Translations under genes and position numbers: made by a program | The notes under the pieces: generated by a model | The model's input: the letters and a program-made list of their open reading frames with translations, nothing else | Told to the model about the DNA's origin: nothing | Databases searched by the model: none | NCBI RefSeq assembly: GCF_004331695.1 | Contig: NZ_SJSL01000002.1 | Location: forward strand, 248,001 to 312,000 | Direction of reading: 5' to 3' | DNA length: 64,000 nt | Origin: Pedobacter psychroterrae | Lineage (GTDB): Bacteria; Bacteroidota; Bacteroidia; Sphingobacteriales; Sphingobacteriaceae | In this document: in pieces, positions 63,225-64,000 of the stretch | How positions within the stretch are numbered: the stretch's first letter is position 1 | How the letters are laid out: every line of letters starts with the position of its first letter

Positions 63225-64000
63225 ATGGATTCACGCAGAGACTTTTTACAAAAATTAGGATTGTCGGCAATTGCCCTGCCCCTGATACCGCTATCTGGAT
63301 TAGCCAGTAGTGTCGAAAATTTTGGAGAACGCTATGATGGTCCGGTTTTAAGGGTGGCCATTATGGGACTTGGTGGTTATGCAAACCGGGTTGCTGAGGC
63401 GATGCAGTCCTGTGTAAGGGCTAAGTTAGTTGGCGTAATCAGTGGTACACCAGGTAAAATTACCACCTGGCAGAGCAAGTTCAATATCCCTGAAAAGAAC
63501 TGTTATAATTATGAGAATTTCGATAAAATAAAAGACAATGCAGATATTGATGTGGTTTATGTAATAACTCCAAACGCGCTACATCATGATCAGGTAATCA
63601 GAGTTGCGAATGCAGGTAAGCATGTGATCTGTGAGAAACCGATGGCGCTAAATGCCAAAGAGGGAAAGGAAATGGTCGATGCCTGTAAGAAAAACAATGT
63701 GAAGCTATTGGTTGGATACAGAATGCATTTCGAACCCAAAACATTGGAAATTATCAAAATGAGAAAGAATGGTGATTTTGGGAAAGTAATGTTTTTTCAG
63801 GGCTTGTGTGGTTTTAAGATAGGTGATCCCTCCCAATGGCGCCTGAATAAGAAGCTGGCAGGTGGCGGTTCTTTAATGGATATCGGTATTTATGCAGTAA
63901 ACGGGGCAAGGTATATGGTAGGGGAAGAGCCAACATGGATTACTGCGCAGGAAACCAAGACAAACCCGGTGGTATTTAAAGAAGGAGTGGACGAGACCAT
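63225..64000 (+). CDS. Gfo/Idh/MocA family oxidoreductase, exported (3' truncated by window)
   Basis: The first 258 codons of an NAD(P)-dependent sugar oxidoreductase. The N-terminus MDSRRDFLQKLGLSAIALPL has a twin-arginine-type signal (RRDFLQK), so it is exported folded with its cofactor. The Rossmann fold begins VLRVAIMGLGGYANRV, and VICEKPMALNAKEG is the family's EKP motif with the catalytic Lys. Then LVGYRMHFEPKTLEI and GGGSLMDIGIYAVNGARYM fit the glucose-fructose oxidoreductase group. Runs off the right edge without a stop. Confidence 0.9.
   Translation, partial: MDSRRDFLQKLGLSAIALPLIPLSGLASSVENFGERYDGPVLRVAIMGLGGYANRVAEAMQSCVRAKLVGVISGTPGKITTWQSKFNIPEKNCYNYENFDKIKDNADIDVVYVITPNALHHDQVIRVANAGKHVICEKPMALNAKEGKEMVDACKKNNVKLLVGYRMHFEPKTLEIIKMRKNGDFGKVMFFQGLCGFKIGDPSQWRLNKKLAGGGSLMDIGIYAVNGARYMVGEEPTWITAQETKTNPVVFKEGVDET

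Overview
The window looks like an ordinary chromosomal stretch of a Bacteroidota bacterium, most likely family Sphingobacteriaceae and Pedobacter-like. Evidence is the gene content (batABCDE aerotolerance operon, ferredoxin-type sulfite reductase with a C-terminal HEPN-like domain, DAHP synthase/chorismate mutase fusion, single-chain E1 alpha/beta 2-oxoacid dehydrogenase, GH130 with GT4 partners) and the promoters, which fit the Bacteroidota pattern TTTG-N19..21-TAnnTTTG. Species level is inference. No phage, insertion sequence, CRISPR array or replication origin was seen.

Layout. 1-7.5 kb: end of a GH71/99-like glycosidase, then minus-strand envelope genes (GtrA, CDP-alcohol phosphotransferase, membrane phosphoesterase, choice-of-anchor I lipoprotein, membrane-tethered winged-helix regulator) and a divergent YceI protein. 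7.5-8.3 kb holds no convincing gene. 8.3-14.8 kb: a sulfate assimilation operon (sulfite reductase, siroheme synthesis, cysH, cysD, cysN) behind a Cys-containing leader peptide and a terminator. 15-22 kb: ABC-F protein, small enzymes, a polysaccharide deacetylase and an S9 peptidase. 22-27 kb: GH130 and two glycosyltransferases. 27-31 kb: Fsr-like MFS pump and clpB. 31-37 kb: TipA-like MerR regulator, pyrE, Nudix, coaD, rsmD, a DUF3822 protein and a RecD-like helicase. 37-41.8 kb: 4HB sensor-like protein, histidine kinase, GtrA, GT39 and a Dabb protein. 41.8-50.2 kb: the MoxR/DUF58/Bat operon. 50.2-52.4 kb: tRNA(CAT), HAD hydrolase and proline dehydrogenase. 52.4-58.4 kb: S4 protein with aroB, then pheA, DAHPS-CM, aroA and aroC behind an aromatic leader peptide and attenuator. 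58.4-64 kb: E1 dehydrogenase, DUF1573 protein, aminotransferase, tmRNA and the start of a Gfo/Idh/MocA oxidoreductase.

The main regulatory result is two apparent ribosome-mediated attenuators in one window. One precedes the shikimate/phenylalanine genes: its 15-residue leader carries Tyr-Trp-Phe-Gly-Tyr-Phe, and the RNA can form perfectly competing antiterminator and terminator stems. The other precedes the sulfate assimilation operon: its 18-residue leader has two Cys codons and is followed by a strong terminator. Both terminators would end the transcript just before the first biosynthetic gene unless the ribosome stalls on codons for the pathway's own end product. Other structure of note is a MerR-type operator inside an overlong promoter spacer, divergent pyrE/Nudix start codons that overlap, a 27-bp inverted repeat after cysN, and a nested repeat element upstream of the tipA-like gene.
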